64,000 nucleotides of DNA, taken from positions 1 through 64,000 of the forward strand of contig JAKSRY010000009.1 of assembly GCA_024403415.1 (NCBI GenBank). Direction: 5' to 3'. The notes under the pieces were generated by a model. That model did not search any database. It had not been told where the DNA came from and was given only the letters and a program-made list of their open reading frames with translations. This document shows, in pieces, positions 36,853 to 46,322 of the stretch. This DNA comes from Lachnospiraceae bacterium. GTDB taxonomy: Bacteria > Bacillota > Clostridia > Lachnospirales > Lachnospiraceae. The position numbers and the translations under genes are program-made. Within the stretch, counting starts at the first letter, position 1. Every line of letters begins with the position of its first letter.

Positions 36853-37254
36853 TTATTCCTTATATTTTCCCGTATCATCCTCATCAGATCTGTCAGGAAT
36901 CTTGGCTATTTCCTCGTCAATCTTCTTTGACATTCTGACCCCGTATGCTATCGATTCATCTACTATAAATCTGATTTCGGGAGTGTTTCTCAAATTAATT
37001 CTGTGTGCAAGTTCACGTCTTATATAACCCTCAGCAGAATTTAATCCTTTCAGAGTATCTTTGATAACTTCCTCGTCATCTCCGAGTACACTGATCCAGG
37101 CCTTACAGGATTTAAGATCCGGTGCAACCTCAACTGCAACAACAGATGTCATTGGCGATACGCGGGGATCTTTAATCTCCCCACGTATTATTTCTGCCAA
37201 TTCCTTAAGCACTTCACTATTGATACGAGTATTTTTAGTGCTGTTTTTTCTCAC
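36853..37254 (-). CDS. rbfA: ribosome-binding factor A
   Basis: Helps mature 16S rRNA in the small subunit. 133 residues with the KH-like fold (LAEIIRGEIKDPRVSPMTSVVAVEVAPDLKSCKAWISVLG, read in pieces) and an acidic tail. The start codon is GTG at 37254, overlapping the infB stop by one base; GGAGG lies 13 bases upstream inside infB. Confidence 0.95.
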   Translation of the reverse strand: MRKNSTKNTRINSEVLKELAEIIRGEIKDPRVSPMTSVVAVEVAPDLKSCKAWISVLGDDEEVIKDTLKGLNSAEGYIRRELAHRINLRNTPEIRFIVDESIAYGVRMSKKIDEEIAKIPDRSDEDDTGKYKE

Positions 37255-40004
37255 TATCTTGGTACCTCCACCATGATATATGCTTCAACTATATCAAGTT
37301 CTGCGAACTGGTCGAATTCTTCGAATACAAGACCACATTCGTAACCTTCTTTAACTTCCTTAACATCGTCCTTAAATCTCTTGAGTGACTTAAGCTTACC
37401 TTCGTAAATCTGCTCACCCTCACGAGTAATTCTGACAAGACAGTCTCTTTCGAATCTTCCGTCCATAACCTTGGAACCGGCAATATTACCAACTGCAGAA
37501 GCCTTAAATATCTGACGAATTTCTGCATGACCGATAACCTGTTCCTCATATACAGGATCAAGCATACCTTTCATTGCAGCTTCGATTTCTTCAATTGCCT
37601 GATAGATGACTCTGTATAATCTTATTTCAACGCCTTCACGCTCTGAAAGAGCCTTGGCCTGAGCGTCAGGACGTACGTTAAATCCGATGATAATAGCTGA
37701 TGAAGCTGATGCAAGAACTACATCCGATTCATTAATGGCACCAACACCACCATGAATACATTTAACAACAACTTCTTCATTAGAAAGTTTTGTTAAGCTC
37801 TGCTTAACTGCTTCAACAGAACCCTGTACATCTGCTTTAACAATAATGTTAAGTTCCTTAAGATTATCTGCCTGAATCTGGTTGAACAGATCGTCAAGAC
37901 TCATCTTAGCCTTGGTTTCTTCAACCTTCTTCTCCTTGTTCTGAGCAACATATGTTTCTGCATACTGCTTAGCAGACTTGTCATTTTCATGTGCAAGGAA
38001 TACCTCACCTGCAGTAGGAACATCGGAAAGACCTAAAATTTCGACAGGTGTTGAAGGCTTTGCTTCCTTAACTCTTCTTCCCTTATCATCCTGCATTGCT
38101 CTAACCTTACCATGTGCAGGACCTGCAGAAATGAAATCACCAACATGAAGTGTTCCCTTCTGAACAAGAATTCTGGCAACCGGTCCACGGCCCTTATCAA
38201 GCTCAGCCTCAATAACAAGACCTCTTGAAAGTCTGTCAGGATTAGCTTTAAGCTCCATAATTTCTGCTGTAAGAAGAATTGTCTCAAGAAGGTCCTCGAT
38301 ACCTTCTCCTGATTTTGCAGAAACAGGTACAAATTCTGTTGTTCCGCCCCAATCAACAGGAATCAGTTCATATTCTGACATTTCCTGTTTAACTCTGTCT
38401 ATATTTGCACCGGGCTTATCAATCTTATTAACTGCAACAATAATTTCGATTCCGGCTGCCTTAGCATGGTTAATAGCTTCAACTGTCTGAGGCATTACAC
38501 CATCATCTGCAGCTACTACCAAAATAGCGATATCTGTTGAGTTGGCACCTCTCATACGCATTGCTGTAAATGCTTCATGTCCGGGAGTATCAAGGAATGT
38601 AATTGACTCTCCGTTAATGTTAACTGTATACGCACCAATATGCTGTGTAATACCACCTGCTTCTTTATCCGTAACATTAGTCTTACGAATAGCATCAAGA
38701 AGTGATGTTTTACCATGGTCAACGTGTCCCATAACACAGATTACGGGGGGACGTTTAACAAGCTTATCCTCATCTTCCTCTGCTTCCTTAAGAAGTTCCT
38801 CAATAACATCTACCTTAACTTCCTTTTCGCAGAGAATTTCATATTCCATTGCAATGTTTTCTGCATCTTCGTAGGTCACTTCAGTGTTAACTGTAACAAT
38901 CTGACCCTGTAAGAAAAGCTTTTTGATAATAACAGCAGGCTGCATCTTCATCTTTTCGGCTAACTCTTTAATTGTAAGAACATCAGGAATTGTAATAACC
39001 TTAATCTGCTCTTCAACTACTTCCTCAACCTTCTTTTCAGGCTTGATGAACTTTCCAACCTTCTTCTGTCTTGACTCTTCCTTATCCTCGTATATCAAAT
39101 CTTTCTTTGATCTCTTGTCCTGATCTTTGAAGTTACGACGCTTATCTTCTTTTCCAGCTGTCGGAGCATTTTCAACCATTGCTGACTGGGCCTTATCGTT
39201 ATCTTTTCTGAATCGATCATTCGGCCTTCCATTTGGCTGTTTATTTCCTTCCTGATTATTCGGGCGCTGTTTAAAATTCTTATTTTCGCCGAAATTGTTT
39301 TGATTCTTTGGCTTGTTATCGCCGCCTGGTCTATTATTAGTTTCAGGTCCGTTAGGCCTGCTTGTTTTAGGCCTTTCGTTTTGAAGTTTTTCAACGCTTT
39401 GTACAGCTGTATCATTTACTTCCTTCCTTTCACTTCTGTTGCGCTGTGCCTGCGCTTCATCAAGCTTTCGAGAGTTCTCCTTAAAGTTTGAAGTAGTATC
39501 AACTGCTGTAGGAGCTGTACGAGGCTTAATTATTGTGTGAGGCACCTGGTTTGCGCCGGGACGTGAAGATGCCTGTCCGGGACGAGGTCCCTGAGGTCTT
39601 CCGTTCTGCGGCTTGTTTTGCTGGTTTCCTGCATTATTTGTAACAAGAATAATGTTCTTTTTCTTTTTTGGGTCCTGAGCATTAGGTCTGTTAATAACAA
39701 CCTGCTTCTTCTGTTCCGGTTTTGGAGCCTCTTTAGTTGCAGGCTGCTGTACCTGGGCCGGTTTTGAAACCTCTTTAGCTGCAGGCTGCTGTACCTGGGC
39801 CGGTTTTGGAGCCTCTGCCTTTTTTTCCTCCTGCTTATTTTCTACTGCAGGAGCATTATTTCCAAATGAAGCACGTACTTTTGCTGCAGCTCCATCATCA
39901 ACAGAACTGTTATGTGCCTTAGCTTCTACTCCAAAGCCTACAAGTGCTTCTATTATTTCTTTATTAGATTTACCTAATTCTTTTGCTAAATCACTAACTT
40001 TCAT
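37254..40004 (-). CDS. infB: translation initiation factor IF-2
   Basis: GTPase that places initiator tRNA on the 30S subunit. 916 residues. An N-terminal IF2N domain ([19 protein letters not shown]) is followed by a long low-complexity linker of about 270 residues rich in Pro, Gln, Asn, Lys and Arg, including repeats of [10 protein letters not shown] second IF2N domain precedes the G domain at about residue 420 ([35 protein letters not shown]). Domains II-IV complete it. It overlaps both neighbours by one base. Confidence 0.98.
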   Translation of the reverse strand: MKVSDLAKELGKSNKEIIEALVGFGVEAKAHNSSVDDGAAAKVRASFGNNAPAVENKQEEKKAEAPKPAQVQQPAAKEVSKPAQVQQPATKEAPKPEQKKQVVINRPNAQDPKKKKNIILVTNNAGNQQNKPQNGRPQGPRPGQASSRPGANQVPHTIIKPRTAPTAVDTTSNFKENSRKLDEAQAQRNRSERKEVNDTAVQSVEKLQNERPKTSRPNGPETNNRPGGDNKPKNQNNFGENKNFKQRPNNQEGNKQPNGRPNDRFRKDNDKAQSAMVENAPTAGKEDKRRNFKDQDKRSKKDLIYEDKEESRQKKVGKFIKPEKKVEEVVEEQIKVITIPDVLTIKELAEKMKMQPAVIIKKLFLQGQIVTVNTEVTYEDAENIAMEYEILCEKEVKVDVIEELLKEAEEDEDKLVKRPPVICVMGHVDHGKTSLLDAIRKTNVTDKEAGGITQHIGAYTVNINGESITFLDTPGHEAFTAMRMRGANSTDIAILVVAADDGVMPQTVEAINHAKAAGIEIIVAVNKIDKPGANIDRVKQEMSEYELIPVDWGGTTEFVPVSAKSGEGIEDLLETILLTAEIMELKANPDRLSRGLVIEAELDKGRGPVARILVQKGTLHVGDFISAGPAHGKVRAMQDDKGRRVKEAKPSTPVEILGLSDVPTAGEVFLAHENDKSAKQYAETYVAQNKEKKVEETKAKMSLDDLFNQIQADNLKELNIIVKADVQGSVEAVKQSLTKLSNEEVVVKCIHGGVGAINESDVVLASASSAIIIGFNVRPDAQAKALSEREGVEIRLYRVIYQAIEEIEAAMKGMLDPVYEEQVIGHAEIRQIFKASAVGNIAGSKVMDGRFERDCLVRITREGEQIYEGKLKSLKRFKDDVKEVKEGYECGLVFEEFDQFAELDIVEAYIMVEVPR

Positions 40005-40330
40005 TAATTCCCTCCATTAGCCTTAACTTCCTCTAAATCTTTGATTATCGCTTTGGCTAATCCTTCATCAAGAACCGCAACCGATGCTCTGAATTCACAT
40101 CCGATTGCATGTCCAAGTGTATCTTTGTCACGATAAAAATATAGTGGAACATGATAAAAATCACACATATTGCTGAAACTCTTTTTGGTATTATCAGACG
40201 CATCTTCTGCCACGATAACCAAAACTGCCTTTCCGCTCTTTACTGCGTTTTCAACACTGAATTCACCACTTACAAGGTTTCTGCCTCTCTTGGCCAGTCC
40301 CAGCAATGAACATACATGATCTCTATTCAT
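40004..40330 (-). CDS. ylxQ: L7Ae-family RNA-binding protein YlxQ
   Basis: 108 residues with the L7Ae/L30e fold ([42 protein letters not shown]), a K-turn RNA binder encoded between nusA and infB in Firmicutes. Its ATG overlaps the nusA stop by 8 bp. In most relatives ylxR (YlxR/DUF448) sits between nusA and ylxQ; here there is no room for it. Confidence 0.92.
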   Translation of the reverse strand: MNRDHVCSLLGLAKRGRNLVSGEFSVENAVKSGKAVLVIVAEDASDNTKKSFSNMCDFYHVPLYFYRDKDTLGHAIGCEFRASVAVLDEGLAKAIIKDLEEVKANGGN

Positions 40331-41498
40331 TAGCTTCTTCTACCTGTTCCTCTTCTACATATTCATCATAGTATTCTTCCTGTTCACCATCTTCATATTC
40401 GTCAACGTAGTCTTCGTAACGGAATCCCGGTGCATCCTTAGCCTGAGTTTCAGACTTGATATCGATCTTATATCCTGTAAGTCTTGCAGCAAGTCTTGCA
40501 TTCTGACCTTCCTTACCAATAGCAAGTGAAAGCTGATAGTCAGGAACAACAACCTTTGCTGACTTTTCTTCGGGATCAGCAAAAACAGCAACAATCTTTG
40601 CAGGAGAAAGGGCATTCTGAATCAAAACGCCGGGGTTCTCATCCCAGTTGATGATATCGATTTTCTCACCACGAAGTTCGTCAACTACTGCATTAACTCT
40701 CGCACCGTTAAGACCAACACATGCTCCAACAGGATCTACATCAGGATTTGCTGAGTAAACTGCCATTTTAGTACGTGATCCTGCTTCTCTTGCGATGGAA
40801 ACGATTTCAACAGTTCCGTCCTTAATCTCTGTAACTTCGGCCTCAAAAAGCTTCTTAACAAGTTCAGGGTGTGTACGGCTGACAAGAATACGAGGTCCTT
40901 TAGATGTAGGCTTAACTTCAAGAATGTAAACCTTAACTCTTTCGGTAGGCTTAAATACCTCTCCCTTAACCATTTCAGATTCATTGAGAAGTCCGTCAGC
41001 CTTGCCAAGGTTAATGCTTATGTTGTCTCCAACATAACGCTGAACAACACCTGTGACAACTTCCTTTTCTTTCTCAAAATACTGCTTATAGATAACGTTT
41101 CTTTCTTCCTCACGAATTTTCTGAAGAATTACGTTCTTGGCATTCTGTGAAGCGATACGTCCAAATTCCTTAGACTGAATATCGATTCTTAATGTGTCAC
41201 CAACCTTAACTTCAGGATTGATTTTCAATGCCTTATCGATTGTGATCATTGTTGTAGGATTGTAAATATAATCTCCTTCTTCATCATATACCTCTTCATC
41301 TTCAACAACGAGTTTTTCTGCGAAACACTTAAAATCGCAGGTATCCTTATCCATTTCAACTGTAACATTGGCACCTTCACCAAAGTGGTTCTTACATGCT
41401 GTGATAAGTGAAAGATTAATCGCCTCCAAAAGCGAATCCTTGCTAATATCCTTTTCCTTTTCAAGCAAATCCAATGCTTCCATTAAATCAGTGTTCAT
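40323..41498 (-). CDS. nusA: transcription termination/antitermination factor NusA
   Basis: Modulates RNA polymerase pausing and termination. 391 residues: N-terminal polymerase-binding domain, S1 domain (VVTGVVQRYVGDNISINLG), KH1 and KH2 (VDPVGACVGLNGARVNAVVDEL; LSLAIGKEGQNARLAARLTG), and a very acidic Glu/Tyr-rich tail. Start ATG with AGGAGGAG upstream. Confidence 0.97.
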   Translation of the reverse strand: MNTDLMEALDLLEKEKDISKDSLLEAINLSLITACKNHFGEGANVTVEMDKDTCDFKCFAEKLVVEDEEVYDEEGDYIYNPTTMITIDKALKINPEVKVGDTLRIDIQSKEFGRIASQNAKNVILQKIREEERNVIYKQYFEKEKEVVTGVVQRYVGDNISINLGKADGLLNESEMVKGEVFKPTERVKVYILEVKPTSKGPRILVSRTHPELVKKLFEAEVTEIKDGTVEIVSIAREAGSRTKMAVYSANPDVDPVGACVGLNGARVNAVVDELRGEKIDIINWDENPGVLIQNALSPAKIVAVFADPEEKSAKVVVPDYQLSLAIGKEGQNARLAARLTGYKIDIKSETQAKDAPGFRYEDYVDEYEDGEQEEYYDEYVEEEQVEEANE

Positions 41499-41520
41499 TT
41501 TTCTTAAATCTCCTCCTATT

Positions 41521-42006
41521 CTAAAAATCCAATGTTAATTTAATACTAGCTATATTTTTTCTATCAAAAATCATATCTTCATCCTCTTCCTCAGATATCG
41601 GACATGAAATTGTAAGCGTCGTGTCAGTAAATTCTTTAAGGAAACCGGTAAATTCCTTGTCTTTGGTTCCTTCAAGAGGCTTATACAACTTGACATCTAC
41701 TTCTTCACCTATGCTCTGATTCAAATGTCTGTCTTTCTTAAGCGCTCTGCCAAGCCCCGGTGAACTCACCTCAAGAATGTACGCATCTACAATATAGTCA
41801 TCCTCATCAAGCTTTGCACTCATGGCACGGGAGACATTTTCACAGTCATTAATATTGACTCCGCCTTCTTTATCGATAAAGCATCTTAAATAATAGTCCG
41901 CACCTTCCTTGACATATTCTACGTCGTAAACCTTAACTCCATTTGCCTCTGCTATTGGTGTTAAAATTTCCTCTGTCTTCTTTTCAATTACTTCTTTCTT
42001 CGACAA
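41521..42006 (-). CDS. rimP: ribosome maturation factor RimP
   Basis: Needed for 30S subunit maturation. 161 residues. EEILTPIAEANGVKVYDVEYVKEG, RCFIDKEGGVNINDCENVSRAM and YILEVSSPGLGRALKKDRHL are family hallmarks. The start is most likely TTG at 42006, with GGTAGGTG seven bases upstream; the open frame runs on to 42045 but the extra residues (WRCCCET) do not look like RimP. First gene of the nusA operon. A perfect 10-bp hairpin lies upstream at 42051-42078. Confidence 0.92.
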   Translation of the reverse strand: MSKKEVIEKKTEEILTPIAEANGVKVYDVEYVKEGADYYLRCFIDKEGGVNINDCENVSRAMSAKLDEDDYIVDAYILEVSSPGLGRALKKDRHLNQSIGEEVDVKLYKPLEGTKDKEFTGFLKEFTDTTLTISCPISEEEDEDMIFDRKNIASIKLTLDF

Positions 42007-42038
42007 ATAATCACCTACCGTTTCACAACAACATCGCC

Positions 42039-42078
42039 AAAACAATAAAGAAGTGGTGGCCTTCTCAAGCCACCACTT
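42039..42078 (-). terminator. terminator or rimP leader attenuator
   Basis: Perfect 10-bp stem AAGTGGTGGC/GCCACCACTT with an 8-base loop, followed on the minus strand by TCTTTATTGTTTT. It may end the transcript of the zinc-ribbon gene or attenuate the rimP-nusA operon. Confidence 0.65.
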
Positions 42079-42140
42079 AAAATCTACAATAATTACATTG
42101 ACTAGTATAGCACCATTTTGAAGAATTGCAATACCCTACT

Positions 42141-42183
42141 TTGGGGACGCTTCTTTTGTCACGAGGAGTGTCCCTTTGTCACA
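42141..42183 (+). repeat. REP-like palindromic element, copy 1
   Basis: TTGGGGACGCTTCTTTTGTC followed by ACGAGGAGTGTCCCTTTGTC. GGGACGCT pairs with AGTGTCCC (one G-U) to form a stem-loop. Same orientation as copy 2; together they bracket the zinc-ribbon gene. Similar palindromes in Clostridia occur near IS200-like (Y1) transposase genes, as I recall. Confidence 0.85.
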
Positions 42184-42215
42184 GCTTCCATAGGGTGTTC
42201 TCTTGGTTGCTTTAG

Positions 42216-43394
42216 TTAGTCATCTCCATCATCTGAATCTTTATAGTGATGCAAAGTATTAATGATATCTTGTATGTCCTCTGCATTTACAGCAACTGAT
42301 ACAACCAATTCCTTTCCTTGTCCGTTCTTATAATCTCTTAATGACAAGACTCCATATGAGTCAATCTCACCATTAATCATTTTCTTTCCATAATCCATGC
42401 ATGCCAGATATAGAGCTACTTCATTGATATAAGTCTCGTTATTTCTAACCTCTCTGTCTGCTGAACTTTTAGCAAAATCACTCGACAAGTACGTTGTTGC
42501 ATATTCGCCTACATTCCTGTAAGAGCTGTACTCTAACCTGGAATCGGTATCATTTCCAAGATCAATCCCTTTGTCCTCAAGATACTTAAAAAATATAGGT
42601 TGTGGATCATCGTCGGCTAATTTATTTGCTAAAATAATATAATCATCAAGTTTTACTATTTCTCCATCAACATATAATGCCGCATACGTTTCATAAGGCA
42701 TTGTCATTTGCTCATAATTAAACATATGCAAGAATCCATTTTCCACATAATCTCTGATTGGCGAATAAATGCTAAGCCCATTAAAAAGCTTTACATTCCT
42801 ACGAAAATAGTTTTCGCTAAAAACATATCTAATAGTAGACAAATACATTTGGTTATTCTTCGGTGGAATTTTACTATTAATATAAACAAGGACAACATCT
42901 TCATCAGAAATATCCTTTATTATGTTTAAGCCATTTCTGGTAGGTTCTGCTGACTTATACTTACCTGAAAACAATGCATAATTCACACTATTTAGTGAGA
43001 GAACATTTATATCCTCCAACGCTGATACTACTGAGAAGAATTCATTCTCAAGATTAATTTTCTTATCATTAATTTCAACAATAGATGCTTTAGTCTGCCC
43101 AAAGAAGCTATCACCAACCTTAGTTTCATCTCCCTTAATGATAAAGAATGTAAACACTCCAGCGCCGGCGAGAGCGATAACTAGTAGTGCTATTAATGCA
43201 ATTTTCAACGGTTTACGCTTTTTATTTTTAGGCATCTGTTGTATGGGGTTTGTATTTTGATATGCATAATTCTGCTGTTCCCACTGAACATTCGCATTAT
43301 TATTCATTGGTGATACGTACTGTACAGGCTGACCACACTTATCACAAAATCTCATATTATCATTAATTTGATTTCCACAATTACCGCAAAACAT
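42216..43394 (-). CDS. zinc-ribbon membrane protein, uncharacterised
   Basis: 392 residues. Zinc ribbon at the N-terminus (MFCGNCGNQINDNMRFCDKCG, four Cys), a polar linker with QQNYAYQNTNP, a basic patch and one transmembrane helix at about 66-86. A large external domain of unknown fold follows, ending in acidic DSDDGDD. The build resembles the zinc-ribbon protein at 27344-29599 but without repeats or MORN-like units. Start ATG 43394 with GAGGAA upstream; the frame to 43415 lacks a site. It lies between two REP-like palindromes, in an accessory island. Confidence 0.72.
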   Translation of the reverse strand: MFCGNCGNQINDNMRFCDKCGQPVQYVSPMNNNANVQWEQQNYAYQNTNPIQQMPKNKKRKPLKIALIALLVIALAGAGVFTFFIIKGDETKVGDSFFGQTKASIVEINDKKINLENEFFSVVSALEDINVLSLNSVNYALFSGKYKSAEPTRNGLNIIKDISDEDVVLVYINSKIPPKNNQMYLSTIRYVFSENYFRRNVKLFNGLSIYSPIRDYVENGFLHMFNYEQMTMPYETYAALYVDGEIVKLDDYIILANKLADDDPQPIFFKYLEDKGIDLGNDTDSRLEYSSYRNVGEYATTYLSSDFAKSSADREVRNNETYINEVALYLACMDYGKKMINGEIDSYGVLSLRDYKNGQGKELVVSVAVNAEDIQDIINTLHHYKDSDDGDD

Positions 43395-43491
43395 ATGTAT
43401 TTCCTCGCAATTCATCTCAAAATAAATACAGCTTATATGTTTTTAATATAATACTAAACACATAAGCTGTATTATTCAACAATTTCTTACG

Positions 43492-43534
43492 TTGGGGACG
43501 CTTCTTTTGTCACGAGGAGTGTCCCTTCGTCACA
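43492..43534 (+). repeat. REP-like palindromic element, copy 2
   Basis: Nearly identical to copy 1 over about 40 bp. It is followed by a decayed half-copy (GTCACATGGAGTGTTACTTT), as if the element had been partly duplicated. Confidence 0.85.
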
Positions 43535-43563
43535 TGGAGTGTTACTTTGTGTCATTAACATCA

Positions 43564-44400
43564 TTAAAGGATTCTTTTAATCGTCTCCAGAACACTAAAT
43601 ATCTGATACTTAATAAGGAAAGTGGCGTCATAATATTCATCATATTCACGCTTAACTATATCCAATAATGGCAACACATATTTTTCGGTTTCATCCACAT
43701 ATTTTGCTATCTTATTAGGCGTAAACCCTGTTGCCATTGTTGATACGTTATTGCAGCGGTCAAGCAATTTAACTACTGAGGCCAGTTTATTCTTTCCGAT
43801 ATAATCATAATATACTTTCTTTGATTCTTCCTTGCTCATACCATCCTGAACTTCGAAAGAAACTGCTCTGACAGCATCTTTTATAACATCATTTACATCC
43901 AGTTCTTCTGTTGTGACATCGCAATCTTCTACGACATCATGTAAAAGAATGGCCGCAATCAGATCATCACTGTCAATTCCAAGTGCAAATGCGTGGCAAG
44001 CCATCATTAATGGGTGGATTACATATGGAATCTTTTCTCCAATGGTGCTCTTTCTGTAAGTTCCCTCGTGATATGTCAGCATAAGTTTTATTGCTTTTTG
44101 AGTTTCTTTGTATTTCTTGGCCTGAGCATACATTTTGACTCTTCTTAGCATGTTGTCTACTGAAAACATAGCGTCCTTCAATTCCCAATGCTTAATATCA
44201 TAAATACTTTCTTCCATCAGAAAACCTACTGTGGTATTTAAGGCTTTAGCAAGCCCTCTAAGTTTATCTGTTTCCGGGAGATATTCATCCCGCTCCCAGG
44301 CGCTGACTGCCTGAAATGACACTTCCATTTTTTCAGCCAAATCCTGTTGAGTCATGGACATCTGTTTTCTTCTTGCTGATATCTGTGAACCGATACTCAT
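43564..44400 (-). CDS. XRE-type HTH fused to an HD domain resembling RelA/SpoT hydrolase
   Basis: 278 residues. Residues 1-62 form an XRE helix-turn-helix (MTQQDLAEKMEVSFQAVSAWERDEYLP). A helical linker leads to an HD domain from about 125. Its residues match the (p)ppGpp hydrolase site of RSH proteins: His129 (IHPLMMACH), His154-Asp155 and Glu158-Asp159 (ILLHDVVEDC), and Asp214 with Asn217/218 (KLLDRCNN). There is no synthetase or TGS domain. It could be a DNA-binding regulator that senses or degrades alarmones, but another nucleotide is possible. Start ATG with AGAGGGG upstream. It is flanked by inverted REP-like copies 2 and 3. Confidence 0.8.
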   Translation of the reverse strand: MSIGSQISARRKQMSMTQQDLAEKMEVSFQAVSAWERDEYLPETDKLRGLAKALNTTVGFLMEESIYDIKHWELKDAMFSVDNMLRRVKMYAQAKKYKETQKAIKLMLTYHEGTYRKSTIGEKIPYVIHPLMMACHAFALGIDSDDLIAAILLHDVVEDCDVTTEELDVNDVIKDAVRAVSFEVQDGMSKEESKKVYYDYIGKNKLASVVKLLDRCNNVSTMATGFTPNKIAKYVDETEKYVLPLLDIVKREYDEYYDATFLIKYQIFSVLETIKRIL

Positions 44401-44536
44401 ATAGTTTCCCCTCTATTTTTCCTCTGCACTTTCGCTTTCATGCTTTCATGTATTAAGAAGTCATGTTACATTTTCATAATACCTGCCTGAATGGAGTTTT
44501 TACAGCAACTCACAGTTGAAAGTATAAAAATATAGT

Positions 44537-44552
44537 TCAAGCACAGCTTGAG
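44537..44552. promoter_or_regulatory. palindrome upstream of the XRE-HD gene
   Basis: TTCAAGC-ACA-GCTTGAG lies about 140 bp before the XRE-HD start and just after a minus-strand terminator. It could be the operator of the XRE protein; the size and symmetry fit but nothing else supports it. Confidence 0.3.
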
Positions 44553-44564
44553 TTATATTCTATC

Positions 44565-44594
44565 AAAAAAGCGGTTCTCTCTCAAGAACCGCTT
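44565..44594 (-). terminator. minus-strand terminator between symE and the XRE-HD gene
   Basis: Perfect 10-bp stem AAGCGGTTCT/AGAACCGCTT with a 6-base loop, followed on the minus strand by a T-run. No annotated minus-strand gene ends just upstream of it; the plus-strand symE gene lies there. It may end an antisense RNA to symE. Confidence 0.75.
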
Positions 44595-44640
44595 CTATTT
44601 CTGATAAATCAACCTTTTGAAAATACAATATAACTGTATC

Positions 44641-44677
44641 AAAGGGACGCTCCTCGTGAAAAAAGAAGCGTCCCCAA
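44641..44677 (-). repeat. REP-like palindromic element, copy 3 (inverted)
   Basis: The reverse complement matches copies 1 and 2 over about 35 bp, with GTCAC changed to TTCAC and a perfect stem GGGACGCT/AGCGTCCC. It sits in the symE 5' region, about 95 bp before the start codon. Confidence 0.85.
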
Positions 44678-44770
44678 GGTCGCAGCTACTAAGGGATTTT
44701 TAGAGAATATTTGTAAATGACGTTTTCAAGCGGTATGAAACAAAGAAAATCTAAAATCGGAGGTAGCACT

Positions 44771-44962
44771 ATGGCAGCTAAGAATTGCAGAAACATGAAG
44801 GTTTATGAGCAGAGCGGATATCATTACAAGACCACACCGGCTATTATGCTGAAAGGACTGTGGCTTAAGGAATTTGGATTCTCGGAGGGTACACAGATTC
44901 AGGTACAGTGTGAGGATGGTAAGCTGATAATCACAAAGGCTCAGGAGCCTATCACAGAGTAA
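44771..44962 (+). CDS. SymE-like toxin
   Basis: 63 residues: MAAKNCRNMKVYEQSGY, then PAIMLKGLWLKEFGFSEGTQIQVQCEDGKLIITKA, the SymE domain with an AbrB-like swapped-hairpin fold. In E. coli SymE is an SOS-induced toxin affecting nucleoid and RNA, held in check by the antisense RNA SymR. The start ATG 44771 has GGAGG six bases upstream; the frame extends back to 44717 without a better site. It is one of only two plus-strand genes here, lying between minus-strand genes. It ends at a hairpin shared with rhuM. The mode of action in this organism is inferred from the family. Confidence 0.82.
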   Translation: MAAKNCRNMKVYEQSGYHYKTTPAIMLKGLWLKEFGFSEGTQIQVQCEDGKLIITKAQEPITE

Positions 44963-44984
44963 AATCTAATAGCAATATCAATTG

Positions 44985-45021
44985 CAGCCGGGGAGGTAAC
45001 GAAATGTTACCACCTCGGCTG
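44985..45021 (+). terminator. terminator after the SymE-like gene
   Basis: A 16-bp stem with one mismatch and one G-U pair: CAGCCGGGGAGGTAAC with GTTACCACCTCGGCTG, 5-base loop, then GTTTGCTATT. It lies between the convergent symE-like and rhuM genes. Confidence 0.65.
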
Positions 45022-45025
45022 TTTG

Positions 45026-46030
45026 CTATTCACCCTTAAAATATTTCTCTGTTTGTTTATCAAATTCTGATACATATTCCTGATCCTGACGCACACGGAA
45101 GATATCATATTCCTTTGCAACCTTTTCGATAGCCTGCTCATGAGATATTCTTCCTTTACCTTCAAGAACCTTACGCCTATTATTGCTTAAAAACTGATTG
45201 GTCTGATCTACCCAGTCCTGCATGCTCATGAGAACCTCATCCTCAGCCATAAGTTCAGCATAATCAATAAACATTGTGACAAGTCTGTTCAGATGAGACA
45301 TTTCCTTCTCGTTGAGATAATTCTTGGCAACAACAATATCTCTTTTTAATATCTTGCCGTCCGGGGCATCCTTCCATGTGGTAAGCCCCATCGTGGGCTG
45401 CTCTGCATCAGCACGGTCATAGATTAGTTCTGCTGCAGTCTTCCCGGTAACAGCGAAATGAAGCTTATTCTGCACGAACGCATAAAAAGCTCTTGTAGTT
45501 TCACTATTCTTATCATAATCATAGCTACACTGTTCAAACACATCCGTGATTTTCTGATAAGCTCTACGCTCGCTGGCACGGATTTCACGGATGCGTTCCA
45601 GCAATTCATCAAAATAATCTTTGCCAAAAGGCTTTCCATTCTTGAGCATATCATCATTAAGCACAAAGCCCTTTGTGATATATTCTTTCAGTGTTTTGGT
45701 AGCCCACTGACGAAATTTTGTTGCTTTCTTTGAATTTACACGGTAGCCGACGGCAATTATGGCATCAAGATTATAGAAATCAAGATTACGCTTTACCTCA
45801 CGGTCACCTTCAATTTGAACTTGTTCCTTTTTGGAACAAGTTGCTTCACGAGTTAATTCTTCCTCTTCATAGATATTCCCCAAATGCTTTGTGATAGCCT
45901 GAGTTTTTACACCAAACAGCTCAGCCATAGCTTTTGTGGTAAGCCAAAATGTCTCATCTTCAAAATATACGCTGACACAGACATTGGTATCATCTATCTG
46001 ATAAAGGACGATGTCATGTTTCTGCTCCAT
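45026..46030 (-). CDS. RhuM-family protein
   Basis: 334 residues of the RhuM (virulence protein RhuM) family, found on many islands; the biochemical role is unknown. The N-terminal part (FWLTTKAMAELFGVKTQAITKHLGNIYEEEEL) looks like a helix-turn-helix with Bro/KilA-like features. The middle has DFYNLDAIIAVGYRVNSKKATKFRQWATKTLKEYI, the family core. The C-terminal helical part contains FYAFVQNKLHFAVTGKTAAELI. I start at ATG 46030 with GAGGGG upstream. It overlaps no neighbour and faces the SymE-like gene. Likely horizontally acquired. Confidence 0.82.
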   Translation of the reverse strand: MEQKHDIVLYQIDDTNVCVSVYFEDETFWLTTKAMAELFGVKTQAITKHLGNIYEEEELTREATCSKKEQVQIEGDREVKRNLDFYNLDAIIAVGYRVNSKKATKFRQWATKTLKEYITKGFVLNDDMLKNGKPFGKDYFDELLERIREIRASERRAYQKITDVFEQCSYDYDKNSETTRAFYAFVQNKLHFAVTGKTAAELIYDRADAEQPTMGLTTWKDAPDGKILKRDIVVAKNYLNEKEMSHLNRLVTMFIDYAELMAEDEVLMSMQDWVDQTNQFLSNNRRKVLEGKGRISHEQAIEKVAKEYDIFRVRQDQEYVSEFDKQTEKYFKGE

Positions 46031-46322
46031 ATATAATCCCCTCATCAATAAGAAATTGCTTATAACATTTACTTAAGCTTCTAATTATTCACTATTTCCA
46101 TTACGCAATACCTCATAATAATTAGGACTGAAACTCAATAAAATTCTACGCATATCATTGTTTTTATTCCTTTCGTACGCATATCATTACTTTGTATTTA
46201 GACAATTGGGGAAGATGACTATTTTTATATAGGCAGGGGGGGTATATAAATCTCTATAAAATAAAAATGGTTGAACCGCCGTTCTCTTTCACAAATAAAG
46301 TCGCAAAATGCAATAGGGGGGA

